From: Allobosea sp.
GTDB taxonomy: Bacteria > Pseudomonadota > Alphaproteobacteria > Rhizobiales > Beijerinckiaceae
Direction: 5' to 3'
Assembly (NCBI RefSeq): GCF_017308075.1
Contig: NZ_JAFKFX010000057.1
Location: 1 to 35,098, forward strand
Length of the DNA: 35,098 nt
This document shows positions 23,800 through 32,393 of the stretch, piece by piece. How positions within the stretch are numbered: position 1 is the first letter of the stretch; every line of letters starts with the position of its first letter. The notes under the pieces are model-generated. The model had not been told where the DNA came from and searched no databases. It saw nothing but the letters and a program-made list of their open reading frames with translations. A program made the translations under genes and the position numbers.

Positions 23800-24837
23800 G
23801 TGACCCGCCAGACTGCCCCAATCTCCGCCCTTTCGCGGCCCACCATTACCTTCGGCCTGCTGCTCGGCATGTTCGTCGTGCTGCCGGCCGTGCTCCAGGC
23901 GCTCGGCATCAGCTTCAGCCTCGGCACCGAGATCCTGATCATCGCCTTGTTTGCGATGAGCTATAATATTCTACTCGGCACCACGGGCCTGGCTTCCTTC
24001 GGCCACGCGGCGTTCTTCGGATCGGGCGCATATGCCGTCGGCATCGCCCAGAATTACGGCATTGACGGCGCTGCGACCGGCCTCGCCGTCGCGTTCGCTG
24101 CCGGCTTGTGCGCGGCGCTGCTGGTTGGCCTGCTGGTGATGAAGAAGCGCGGCATCTATTTCGGGCTGCTGACGCTCGCCTTCGGCCAGATGTTCTACAT
24201 CGTGGCCTTGCGCTGGGACGGTCTCACCGGCGGAGAAACCGGCCTCACCGGTCTGCGCCGCCCGGCGCCGTTCGGACTGAACCTCAATGACCAGCTCACC
24301 TTCTATTACTTCATCCTGGCCATCTTCATGGTGGCACTTTGGGTGATCTGGCGGATCACGCATTCGCCCTTCGGCAGCCTGCTTGCGGCGATCAAGAGCA
24401 ACGAACTGCGCACCCAGTATCTCGGCTATGACACGGCCCGCTACAAGCTCGCCGCCATGGCGATTTCGGGCGCCCTTTCCGGTCTTGCCGGCGGACTCTA
24501 CGCCTGGTTCCAGTACGCCGCCTATCCGCAGAACCTGTTCTGGATCGAATCCGGCAACATCGTCATCCTCACCTTGCTCGGTGGCGGCCTGTCCAGCTTC
24601 TTTGGCCCCATCCTCGGTGCCGCGGTGTTCGTCGGGGCGCAAGATCTCATCAGCAGCTATACCGAGCACTGGATGTTCTTCTTCGGGTTGATCTTCATCC
24701 TGGTGGTGACGGCATTCCCGAACGGCCTCCCTGAAGCCCTCGCGCGGTTCGCGTCTGTCTTGCGCCGGTCCTCGGGCTCCGCTTCCGAGCCTGCTTCCTC
24801 CGCCCATGTCGCGCCGGCCCGGGGGACTGCGCCATGA
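23800..24837 (+). CDS. livM: Branched-chain amino acid-type ABC permease (LivM family)
   Basis: About 345 residues. Family motifs include LLGTTGLASFGHAAFFGSGAYA, MKKRGIYFGLLTLAFGQM and the coupling helix region AIKSNELRTQYLGYDTARYKL. It pairs with LivH to form the membrane channel. The start is a GTG: 23800 has GGAG about 8 bases upstream, while GTG 23791 would overlap the LivH stop and has no better site. The C-terminal tail (SSGSASEPASSAHVAPARG) is an unstructured extension. It overlaps the next gene by ATGA. Confidence 0.9.
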   Translation: MTRQTAPISALSRPTITFGLLLGMFVVLPAVLQALGISFSLGTEILIIALFAMSYNILLGTTGLASFGHAAFFGSGAYAVGIAQNYGIDGAATGLAVAFAAGLCAALLVGLLVMKKRGIYFGLLTLAFGQMFYIVALRWDGLTGGETGLTGLRRPAPFGLNLNDQLTFYYFILAIFMVALWVIWRITHSPFGSLLAAIKSNELRTQYLGYDTARYKLAAMAISGALSGLAGGLYAWFQYAAYPQNLFWIESGNIVILTLLGGGLSSFFGPILGAAVFVGAQDLISSYTEHWMFFFGLIFILVVTAFPNGLPEALARFASVLRRSSGSASEPASSAHVAPARGTAP

Positions 24838-25610
24838 GCAGCCTAAAGACGGAAAACCTCTCGGTACAGTTCGGCGCGGTGAAGCCGGTGGACGATGTGA
24901 GTGTGGAGATTGCTGCCGGGCGCCTCACATCCATCATCGGCCCCAATGGAGCCGGCAAGACCTCCTTCTTCAATCTGCTTACGGGCCTCTACCAGCCGAC
25001 CCGCGGCAAGGTGTTCTTCGACGGCCAGGATGTCACGCGGATGCCGGTGCACCAGAAGGTGCGCGCCGGGCTCACCCGCACCTTCCAGATCCTCAACGTG
25101 TTCGACACGCTGACGGTGGAAGAGAACATCCGGGCTGCGGTGCAGCGCCGCCACGGCCGCTCCGCATACCTGTTCTGCGCGCCGGATCGGCACGGTCCGG
25201 TGGAAGACGAGCTGAGCGCCGTCATCGAGCGGGTTCGTCTCCAGGAGAAGCGCAAGGTGCGGGCCTGTGACCTCTCCCATGGCCATCGCCGCCACCTTGA
25301 GATCGGCCTGTCGCTTGCCACCCGGCCCAAGACGCTGCTCCTCGACGAGCCGATGAGCGGCCTAGGCATGTACGAGAGCTCGGTGATGGGCGAGTTCGTG
25401 CGCGAGCTGGCGCAGGAGCTCACCGTGGTGCTGGTGGAGCATCACATGTCGGTGGTGCTTTCGATCTCGGACACCATCCTCGTGCTGAGCCAGGGCCGCC
25501 TGCTTGCCTCCGGCACGCCCGCAGAGATCCAGGCCAGCCCCCTGGTTCAGGCGGCCTATCTCGGCACCGGACGCTACGACCTGCCGCAGGAGAGGGCCGC
25601 CCATGCTTGA
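24834..25610 (+). CDS. livG: ABC transporter ATP-binding protein (LivG family)
   Basis: A 258-residue ATPase with Walker A GPNGAGKTS (36-44) and Walker B LLLDEP (168-173). The signature is LSHGHRRHLEIGLSLA (from 147) where LSYGQQR is more usual, a variant seen in HAAT ATPases of organic-acid operons. The tail EIQASPLVQAAYLG is typical of LivG. Its ATG overlaps the LivM stop and its own stop overlaps livF by 8 bases. It energises uptake together with LivF. Confidence 0.92.
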   Translation: MSSLKTENLSVQFGAVKPVDDVSVEIAAGRLTSIIGPNGAGKTSFFNLLTGLYQPTRGKVFFDGQDVTRMPVHQKVRAGLTRTFQILNVFDTLTVEENIRAAVQRRHGRSAYLFCAPDRHGPVEDELSAVIERVRLQEKRKVRACDLSHGHRRHLEIGLSLATRPKTLLLDEPMSGLGMYESSVMGEFVRELAQELTVVLVEHHMSVVLSISDTILVLSQGRLLASGTPAEIQASPLVQAAYLGTGRYDLPQERAAHA

Positions 25611-26301
25611 GGTCCATGAGATCAACACCTTCTACGGCAATGCCCATGTACTGTTCGGCGTTAGCCTGCGGGTGAGCGCCGGCGAGTGCGTGTCGCTGCT
25701 TGGCCGCAATGGCGCGGGCAAGACGACGACGCTGCGCTCCATCATGGGACTTACGGCTCCCCGCAGCGGCACCATCCGGTTCAAGGCAGAGAACATCCAC
25801 CGCCAGGTGCCCTATCGCATCGCACGGTCGGGCATCGCCCTGGTGCCGGAGGACCGCCGCATCTTCCCCGTGCTTACGGTCGAGGAAAACCTGCGGCTCG
25901 GGCAGAAGAAGGGCTCCGGGCCGGCGCAATGGTCCTTGGAGCGCGTCTACGAAGTCTTCCCCAAGCTGAAGACGCTGCGCGACCGCAGTGGCGGCAACCT
26001 CAGCGGCGGCGAGCAGCAAATGCTGACCATTGCCCGCGCGCTGATGGGCAATCCGGACCTCGTCATGCTCGACGAGCCGACCGAGGGCCTCGCTCCCATC
26101 GTGGTCGAGGAGTTGGTCCACGCCATTGCCCGATTGAAGCAGGAGGCCATGACCGTGCTCCTGGTCGAGCAGAACATCAACGTCGCGCTGGCCCTCGCGG
26201 ACCGCTGCTACGTGCTCGACCACGGCAGCGTGGTTGCCGAGGGCACGGCGGATGACATCCGTGCCGACGAGAAGCTGCGCGCCGAGCTGCTCGGCGTGTG
26301 A
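25603..26301 (+). CDS. livF: ABC transporter ATP-binding protein (LivF family)
   Basis: A 232-residue ATPase with Walker A GRNGAGKTT (34-42), signature LSGGEQQ (133-139) and Walker B LVMLDEP (153-159). RRIFPVLTVEENL and the tail RADEKLRAELLGV are the LivF hallmarks. ATG 25603 has GGAGAGGG upstream and overlaps the livG stop by 8 bases; a longer frame from 25504 is an artefact inside livG. Confidence 0.93.
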   Translation: MLEVHEINTFYGNAHVLFGVSLRVSAGECVSLLGRNGAGKTTTLRSIMGLTAPRSGTIRFKAENIHRQVPYRIARSGIALVPEDRRIFPVLTVEENLRLGQKKGSGPAQWSLERVYEVFPKLKTLRDRSGGNLSGGEQQMLTIARALMGNPDLVMLDEPTEGLAPIVVEELVHAIARLKQEAMTVLLVEQNINVALALADRCYVLDHGSVVAEGTADDIRADEKLRAELLGV

Positions 26302-26323
26302 CCCCCCGCCAGGATAGATGATC

Positions 26324-27841
26324 ATGAGCACCAAGCCTTCGCGACGGCCCGAAACGACGCGCGACCAGTGGTCCGAGCGCGCCGCGGCCCTCGCCATTCG
26401 CAGCCAGCTATTCATTGACGGGCGTTTCGAGCCCGCTGCATCGGGCCGCACCTTCGATTGCGTAAGCCCGATCGATGGTCGTGTCCTCACCGCCGTCGCC
26501 GCCGGCGAGGCGGAGGACGTGGACCGGGCCGTGAAAGCGGCGCGCGCCGCATTCGAAGCCGGCGTGTGGTCTAACATGGCCCCTGCGCAGCGCAAGAAGG
26601 TGCTGCAGCGCTTCGCCCAGCTCGTGCGCGAGCACGCCGATGAGCTGGCGCTGCTCGAGACGCTCGACGTGGGCAAGCCGATCCGCTTCTCGCGAAGCGT
26701 GGACATGGTGCAGGTGGAAGAGGCCATCGCCTGGAACGCCGAGGCCATCGACAAGATCTACGACGAGGTGGCCCCTACGGGCGCCAAGTCTCTCGCGCTG
26801 GTACGGCGCGAGCCCGTGGGCGTGGTGGGGGCGGTCGTGCCCTGGAACTTTCCGCTCCTGATGGCGGCGTGGAAGTTTGCGCCCGCACTCGCCACCGGCA
26901 ACAGCCTGGTGCTGAAGCCCGCCGAACAGTCGCCGCTCAGCGCCCTGCGCGTGGCCGAGCTGGCGAGCGAGGCCGGTGTGCCCCCCGGCGTCTTCAACGT
27001 GGTGACCGGCTTCGGCGAGACCGCGGGCAAGGCGCTGGGTCTCCATCCGGACGTCGATGTGCTCGCCTTCACCGGCTCGACGCAAGTCGGCAAGCATTTC
27101 CTCAACTACTCCGCCCAGTCGAACATGAAGCAGGTCTGGCTCGAATGCGGCGGCAAGAGCCCGAACATCGTGTTCGACGACGCCTACGACATGGACGCGG
27201 CCGTCAAGGCGGCGGCCATGGGCATCTTCTTCAACCAGGGCCAGGTCTGCAATGCGGGCTCGCGGCTGCTTGTCCACAGCGCGATCAAGGAAGAGTTCGT
27301 CGAAAAGCTGGTGGCGTTCAGCGAGCGGCTGCGTCCCGCCGACCCGCTGGATCCGGCTGCGATCCTCGGCGCGATGGCGAGCGCCGAACAGATGCGCCGG
27401 GTGCTCGACTACATCGAGATCGGCAACAGCGAGGGGGCGAGGCTCGCGACTGGCGGCGGGACGGCTGAACCGGTGGCCGGCGGCAGCTTCGTGCAGCCGA
27501 CGATCTTCGACGGGGTCGCCCCCGACATGCGCATCGCCCAGGAGGAGATCTTCGGGCCGGTGTTGTCGGTGATCAGCTTCGACAGCGAGGAAGAAGCGAT
27601 CGGTATCGCCAATGCTTCCATGTACGGGCTCGCCGCTGCGGTGTGGACGCGTGACCTGAACCGCGCCCTCCGGCTCGGGCAGCGGCTGAAGTCGGGCCTC
27701 GTGTGGGTGAACTGCTACGACGCCGGCGACATGAGCGTGCCCTTCGGCGGCGTGAAGCAGTCAGGCTTCGGCCGCGACCGCTCACTGCATGCGCTCGACA
27801 AGTACACGCAGCTCAAGACGGTCTGGATCAGCTTGCGCTGA
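26324..27841 (+). CDS. NAD(P)-dependent aldehyde dehydrogenase, PuuC-like
   Basis: About 505 residues, normal for the superfamily. Catalytic Glu274 sits in LECGGKSPNIVF and nucleophile Cys309 in FNQGQVCNAGSRL; VVPWNFPLLMAAWKFAPALA is the NAD-binding region. Overall it resembles PuuC-type enzymes that oxidise gamma-aminobutyraldehyde-like and other aldehydes, but specificity is not readable. I prefer ATG 26324 (AGGA 9 bases upstream) over ATG 26318. It lies between the ATPase and binding-protein genes of the transporter, so its aldehyde is probably made from the imported compound. Confidence 0.92.
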   Translation: MSTKPSRRPETTRDQWSERAAALAIRSQLFIDGRFEPAASGRTFDCVSPIDGRVLTAVAAGEAEDVDRAVKAARAAFEAGVWSNMAPAQRKKVLQRFAQLVREHADELALLETLDVGKPIRFSRSVDMVQVEEAIAWNAEAIDKIYDEVAPTGAKSLALVRREPVGVVGAVVPWNFPLLMAAWKFAPALATGNSLVLKPAEQSPLSALRVAELASEAGVPPGVFNVVTGFGETAGKALGLHPDVDVLAFTGSTQVGKHFLNYSAQSNMKQVWLECGGKSPNIVFDDAYDMDAAVKAAAMGIFFNQGQVCNAGSRLLVHSAIKEEFVEKLVAFSERLRPADPLDPAAILGAMASAEQMRRVLDYIEIGNSEGARLATGGGTAEPVAGGSFVQPTIFDGVAPDMRIAQEEIFGPVLSVISFDSEEEAIGIANASMYGLAAAVWTRDLNRALRLGQRLKSGLVWVNCYDAGDMSVPFGGVKQSGFGRDRSLHALDKYTQLKTVWISLR

Positions 27842-27896
27842 CCCGTTTCGACCGACGCGGGAACCAAAAATCATAGAAGACTAAGGAGGAAACGAC

Positions 27897-29129
27897 ATGA
27901 CGATTTGGTCCAGACTATCGCAGGGCATTGCGGTGGCGGCGAGCGCCGCCTTCCTGATCTCGGCCGCTCAAGCCCAGGAGACGCTGAAGGTGGGGGCGCT
28001 GTTGCCGCTGAGCGGCAACTACGGCTTCCTCGGCGTGAGCGAGCGCCTCGGCATCGATATGGCGGTGGCCGAGGTGAATGCGGCTGGCGGCGTACTCGGC
28101 CGCAAGGTGGAAGTGGCCTACGAGGACGCCGGGACGCCCGCCCAGGCCACGCGTAAGGCCACCCAGATGCTCGAGCACGACAAGGTCGCCTTCTTCGTGA
28201 ACGGCGGCGGCAGCGCGGTGAGCGCCGCCATGTTCGAGTTCGCCCAACGCAACAAGGTGATCAATCTCGCCATCGATCCCAACGCCGAAGAGTTGGTAAC
28301 GAGCAAGGCGAACAAGTATTCGTTCCTCGTGCCCGCTCCCAGCAGCATGATCGCGAACGCCGTCATCCCCGAGGCCGCCAAGCTCGGCAAGACAGTGATG
28401 TTCCTCACCCATGACTATTCCTTCGGTCACGCTCAGACCGCCGAGCAACGGCGCGTCTTCAAGACGGCGGGCGGGGTCTCCGAGGTCGGCGAGATCAAGG
28501 TGCCGCTGAACACGCGTGACTTCTCCAGCCAGATCATCGCTATCCGCAACGCCAAGCCGGACATGCTGGTGGTGAACGTCGCCGGCGTGGACGCCACCGC
28601 ATTGTTCGAGCAGATCTGGGAGTTCGAACTCCACAAGGCGACGAAGATCGTCGTGCCGCTCCTCGACTTCGAGGACAGCTGGGCGATCGGACCGGAGAAG
28701 AACCAACTCATCGCCCTCGCCGGGGGGGAATGGCACTACCAGGTGCCGGCCAAGGATGCTGCCGCCTTCAAGGAAAAGTACCAGCAGCTCTATCCCAAGG
28801 CGCAGTATCCGGTGCCGACGACCAATGCCGTCAACGCCTATCTGGGCGTGCGCGAGACGCTGCGTGCGATCACTCGGGCTGGCTCCACGGACACCGACAA
28901 AATCGTCAAGGCGCTCGAGGACTTCGAGGTGAAGGACGCGCTGAAGCCGAATCCGATGGTGATCCGCGGCAAGGACCATCAGTGGGTCCAGGACTTCTTC
29001 GTCTTCCGCATGAAGGCCCCCAATACAGCGAAGGAGCCAGGGGACATCTACGAGTTGGTCTCGGTGGCGAAGGGGACCGAGATCGTGGTGCCCGCGACCG
29101 AGCGCAAGGGCGACCTCTCTACCCAGTGA
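27897..29129 (+). CDS. ABC transporter periplasmic substrate-binding protein (LivK/HAAT family)
   Basis: A 410-residue type I periplasmic binding protein. The signal peptide is positive at the start and hydrophobic to AAQAQ, with likely cleavage after Ala26. The mature protein begins ETLKVGALLPLSGNYGFLG and contains VNAAGGVLGRKVEV and FVNGGGSAVSAAM, typical of HAAT receptors for branched-chain amino acids, amides and aromatic acids. AAGGAGG precedes ATG 27897 by 7 bases. It is followed by a strong hairpin (29136-29163), which would explain higher expression of the receptor than of the downstream genes. Confidence 0.92.
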   Translation: MTIWSRLSQGIAVAASAAFLISAAQAQETLKVGALLPLSGNYGFLGVSERLGIDMAVAEVNAAGGVLGRKVEVAYEDAGTPAQATRKATQMLEHDKVAFFVNGGGSAVSAAMFEFAQRNKVINLAIDPNAEELVTSKANKYSFLVPAPSSMIANAVIPEAAKLGKTVMFLTHDYSFGHAQTAEQRRVFKTAGGVSEVGEIKVPLNTRDFSSQIIAIRNAKPDMLVVNVAGVDATALFEQIWEFELHKATKIVVPLLDFEDSWAIGPEKNQLIALAGGEWHYQVPAKDAAAFKEKYQQLYPKAQYPVPTTNAVNAYLGVRETLRAITRAGSTDTDKIVKALEDFEVKDALKPNPMVIRGKDHQWVQDFFVFRMKAPNTAKEPGDIYELVSVAKGTEIVVPATERKGDLSTQ

Positions 29130-29135
29130 CAAGCC

Positions 29136-29163
29136 GCGGCGCCCCGCCACCGTGGGGCGCCGC
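29136..29163 (+). terminator. Strong hairpin after the binding-protein gene
   Basis: GCGGCGCCCC and GGGGCGCCGC form a perfect 10-base stem with an 8-base loop, 7 bases after the stop, followed by TCTATAT. Likely a partial terminator or mRNA-stabilising structure between the receptor gene and the CoA ligase gene. Confidence 0.65.
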
Positions 29164-29231
29164 TCTATATCCATCCCAGCGACGCCGCGGGCTGCCCGCG
29201 CAGCGGCGGGATCTCAACCGGCCAATGGACC

Positions 29232-30767
29232 ATGACACAGATTGCCATCTTCGACTGGATCGCCTGCCACGCGGAAAGCCAGCCTGACCGTCTTGCCTTG
29301 GTGGATGATGCTTCCGGCCGCAGCTTCACCTACCGGGAGCTGAATCGCAGAGTGGGCGCGCTCGCGACCTATTTGGGCGACGAGCTCGGGATCAGGCCAG
29401 GCGACCGCGTCGCTACGCTGGCGCACAATTCCACCAGCATTCTCGAAGTGCAGTTCGCCTGCATGCGCATCGGCGCGCTGTTCGTCCCGCTGAACGTGCG
29501 GTTCGCCGCGCCTGAAGTGCTGAGCGTACTCAGGGATTGCGGCGCGCGCCTCCTGCTGCACGACAACGAGTTCGCGGCCATGGCGGCGGAGGTGGCACCG
29601 TCCGCCGGGGTCACCACGGTCGAGACGAACGAATGGGGGAAGCCCTGCCTCTACGAGGACGCCATCGCCGGCTGCGCCCCGCGCGGCCCTCGCCGGGATG
29701 GCACAATCGACGAGACCTGGACTCTGATCTACACTTCCGGAACGACCGGACAGCCCAAGGGCGTGCTCATCTCCTACCAGATGGTGCTGTTCCACGCGCT
29801 CAACTATGGCTTCGCCACCGGGGTGACGCGGGATAGCCATGGCCTCACATTCCTACCCATGTTCCACACCAGCGGGCTAAACCTGCCCGCCAACCCGGTG
29901 CTGCATGCGGGCGGCTGCGTCACTGTGATGCGGCGGTTCGATCCGGCCCGCGCCCTGGCGCTGCTGTCGCGGGAGGAGCGGCCGGTCACTCACTGCTTCG
30001 GCGTGCCGGCGAACTATCTCTTCATGCGCCAGCTTCCCGATTTCGCGCAGGCGGACTTGCGCGGCGTGCGCAGCCTCGGCGTCGGCGGTGCGCCCATGCC
30101 GATCCCGCTGCTGCAGGCCTATGCGGATAAGGGCGTTGCCATGCAGCAGACCTTCGGCATGACGGAGACAGGGCCGACTGTCACCATCCTCGCCGCCGAA
30201 CGCGGCTTCGACAAACTCGGCTCAGCCGGCCTACCGGTCGTGCACGCACAAACCATGATCGCGGACCAGGACGGCTTGCCCGTCGCCAAGGGCGAGATCG
30301 GTGAGCTGTGCCTGCGTGGCCCATCCATTACAACCGGCTACTGGAACCGACCACAGGACAGCCGCGCCGCATTCCGCGACGGTTGGTTCCGCACGGGCGA
30401 CATGGCGCGGCAGGACGCGGACGGTTACTTCTACATTGTCGACCGATGTAAAAACATGTACATTTCCGGCGGCGAAAACGTATTTCCGGCTGAAGTAGAG
30501 CGCGTGCTCGAAAGATTCGATGGAATCATCGAAGTCGCGGTGATCGCCGAGGCAGATGATAAGTGGGGCGAAGTAGGCCGCGCGTTCGTGGTTTGTGATT
30601 CCGGCCAGCCTTTAACCGCTGATCGGATCCTCACATATTGCCGCGGCCAGATCGCCGGATACAAGGTACCCAAATACATCTCCTTCACCGAGCGTCTGCC
30701 CCGCAACGCAACCGGAAAGGTGGATCGGCTAAAGCTGGTTCAACTCTCGCAGAGCGAGATGCGCTAG
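29232..30767 (+). CDS. Acyl-CoA synthetase, AMP-binding (ANL superfamily)
   Basis: A 511-residue acid-CoA ligase. The P-loop YTSGTTGQPKG begins at about 167; MQQTFGMTETGP is the A5 motif; GWFRTGDMARQDADGYFYIVDR and KNMYISGGENVFPAEVE are A7-A8; Lys496 in NATGKVDR is the adenylation lysine. It activates a carboxylic acid to its CoA ester in two steps. The general look is that of medium-chain or aryl-acid ligases. Codon choice from about 30430 to 30680 is noticeably more AT-rich than the rest of the gene. It stands between the receptor gene and the GntR regulator. Confidence 0.9.
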   Translation: MTQIAIFDWIACHAESQPDRLALVDDASGRSFTYRELNRRVGALATYLGDELGIRPGDRVATLAHNSTSILEVQFACMRIGALFVPLNVRFAAPEVLSVLRDCGARLLLHDNEFAAMAAEVAPSAGVTTVETNEWGKPCLYEDAIAGCAPRGPRRDGTIDETWTLIYTSGTTGQPKGVLISYQMVLFHALNYGFATGVTRDSHGLTFLPMFHTSGLNLPANPVLHAGGCVTVMRRFDPARALALLSREERPVTHCFGVPANYLFMRQLPDFAQADLRGVRSLGVGGAPMPIPLLQAYADKGVAMQQTFGMTETGPTVTILAAERGFDKLGSAGLPVVHAQTMIADQDGLPVAKGEIGELCLRGPSITTGYWNRPQDSRAAFRDGWFRTGDMARQDADGYFYIVDRCKNMYISGGENVFPAEVERVLERFDGIIEVAVIAEADDKWGEVGRAFVVCDSGQPLTADRILTYCRGQIAGYKVPKYISFTERLPRNATGKVDRLKLVQLSQSEMR

Positions 30768-30822
30768 GCTGGGACTTACCCAGCAGAGGTTTCCAGCTGC
30801 CGATGTCGAACCAGAGAGACCC

Positions 30823-31554
30823 ATGAGCAAGCTTGCTTTCGCCGATACGAATGCCGACCCGACTCTTTCGGCCGGGGCATCTGAGGAGTCGGGCGAGGAC
30901 GTCATCTCGTTCGCGGACCGCGCCTACAAGATCATCGAGGCGCGCATCGTGCAGCTCAAATATCCGCCCGGCTTTGCGCTTTCCGAGCACCAGCTCAGCC
31001 AGGAATTGGGAATCAGCCGCACCCCTGTGCGCGAGGCCTTTCGACGCCTCGCCGTCGATCAGCTCATTGAGATCCTGCCGCGCAAGGGGGCCTTCGTCAC
31101 CGAGGTGGAGGTGAAGGCATACCTTCACCTCCTGGACCTGCGCCGGCAGCTCGAGATCTTCATGGCTGTGCGTGCCGCCAAGCGCTCGACGCCGCAGCAG
31201 CGCGAGACCATGGCGCAACTCGCGGCCGATCTGCGCGCCGGCATGATGGAGCCGGAGCAGGCCGTCTTCGTCTATGCCGACCGGGCCTACAAGGACCTGA
31301 TCGTCGAGGCGTCTCGCAACCCGTTCGTCGGCAACATCATCGCGCCGATGCACGCTCTCTCGCGCCGCTTCTGGTACTACTATCGGCACCAATGGCTGCC
31401 GGATGAGGCGCAGATCGCGATCAACCACCATCTCGCGGTGATGGATGCCGTTGCCGCTGGCGACGAGGCGATGGCGGCGGCCGCGATCGAGCAGCTCTTC
31501 ATCTATCTCGAGAGTTTCGCCCACCGCATCCTGCAAAACGAACACACGATCTAG
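30823..31554 (+). CDS. GntR-family regulator with FCD domain
   Basis: A 243-residue repressor-type protein. The winged helix-turn-helix (about 30-98) has LSEHQLSQELGISRTPVREAF and LIEILPRKGAFV; the C-terminal all-helical FCD domain (about 105-235) binds the effector, with conserved Asp in VYADRAYK and histidines in RRFWYYYRHQ and INHHLAVMDAV that may bind a metal. Such proteins usually repress the catabolic genes around them and respond to a pathway acid. It is the only regulator in the island, lying in line with the enzyme genes. Possible targets are the DNA upstream of 21977 and its own leader. Confidence 0.92.
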   Translation: MSKLAFADTNADPTLSAGASEESGEDVISFADRAYKIIEARIVQLKYPPGFALSEHQLSQELGISRTPVREAFRRLAVDQLIEILPRKGAFVTEVEVKAYLHLLDLRRQLEIFMAVRAAKRSTPQQRETMAQLAADLRAGMMEPEQAVFVYADRAYKDLIVEASRNPFVGNIIAPMHALSRRFWYYYRHQWLPDEAQIAINHHLAVMDAVAAGDEAMAAAAIEQLFIYLESFAHRILQNEHTI

Positions 31555-31571
31555 TCGCAGGCGATGCGGCC

Positions 31572-31586
31572 CGCCCGCGGCGGGCG
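31572..31586 (+). terminator. Small hairpin after the regulator gene
   Basis: CGCCCG and CGGGCG pair around a 3-base loop 18 bases after the GntR stop, followed by ATTGTT. A weak terminator or attenuator; 61 bases separate regulator and next gene. Confidence 0.3.
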
Positions 31587-31615
31587 ATTGTTGCGCGCCC
31601 ATCACGGAGGCAGAC

Positions 31616-32386
31616 TTGGAACATCTCGCATTGGAGCGCCCTGAGCCGGCGCTGGCCGTCGTGCGCCTTATCGGAGCCGGGCGCGTCAACCTCATGTCCT
31701 ACGCCATGCTGGAGGAGCTATGGCGCACCGCCCACGTCCTACAGGCGGATCGCGAGCTGCGGGTGGTGGTCGTCACGGGATCGGCCGCCGCCTTTTCTGC
31801 CGGCATGAACCTGCGCCAGGCAGAGGTCAGCTCGTTCGAACAGTTCGGCGTGGAGCAACGCCTTCAGATCCATGCCGTCGGTGCGCGTGCCTGCAAGGCG
31901 TGGGAAGATCTGGACGCAGTCACCATCGCGGCGGTCGAGGGCCACTGTATAGGCGGTGGAATCGCCTTCGCCGCGGCGCTCGATTTCCGTGTCGCTTCCA
32001 GCGCGGCAACTTTCAGTGCGCCGGAACTGCGCCATGGCATGAACATGAGCTGGCAGAGCCTGCCGCGGCTCGTTGCCCTGGTGGGGCCGGCGCGGGCGCG
32101 CCGGCTCATCATGCTTGCCGAGACCATTGGTGCGCAGGAGGCGCTCGAATGGGGCTTGATCGACAGGCAGTGCGGGCCCGGCGAGGCGCTGGAGGCGGCG
32201 CGCGTGCTGGCTGACAGCCTCATGACCATGCCACAAGCCCCGCTGCGCATGACCAAGCACGCGGTGAACCAGTCCGCCGGGCCGCTCAACCACGCGGTCA
32301 GCTACATGGATCTCGAGCAGTATGTGCTGAGCCAGTCCACTGACGCGCACCGCGCCAGCATCGACGCTTTCCTGCGTCGTGGGTGA
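31616..32386 (+). CDS. Enoyl-CoA hydratase/isomerase (crotonase) family protein 2, TTG start
   Basis: About 256 residues. Oxyanion regions are FSAGMNL (60-66) and CIGGGIAFAAALDFRV (111-126). By eye, Glu137 (SAPELRHG) corresponds to catalytic Glu144 of rat crotonase, but the Glu164 position is Arg163, so the canonical Glu pair is incomplete; isomerase or lyase chemistry is possible. The start is TTG 31616, fixed by GGAGG 5 bases upstream and by the lack of a suitable ATG; the earlier frame from 31445 runs inside the regulator gene. It precedes the second CoA ligase by 7 bases. Confidence 0.82.
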   Translation: MEHLALERPEPALAVVRLIGAGRVNLMSYAMLEELWRTAHVLQADRELRVVVVTGSAAAFSAGMNLRQAEVSSFEQFGVEQRLQIHAVGARACKAWEDLDAVTIAAVEGHCIGGGIAFAAALDFRVASSAATFSAPELRHGMNMSWQSLPRLVALVGPARARRLIMLAETIGAQEALEWGLIDRQCGPGEALEAARVLADSLMTMPQAPLRMTKHAVNQSAGPLNHAVSYMDLEQYVLSQSTDAHRASIDAFLRRG

Positions 32387-32393
32387 GACGGCC

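Noticed and set aside
25420-26754. Leftward 444-codon frame across livF and the aldehyde dehydrogenase start
   Set aside because: Antisense shadow spanning two real genes; low-complexity Ala/Arg/Ser product.
27915-29174. Leftward 419-codon frame opposite the periplasmic binding protein gene
   Set aside because: Antisense shadow; the forward strand has a signal peptide, ribosome site and clear family motifs.
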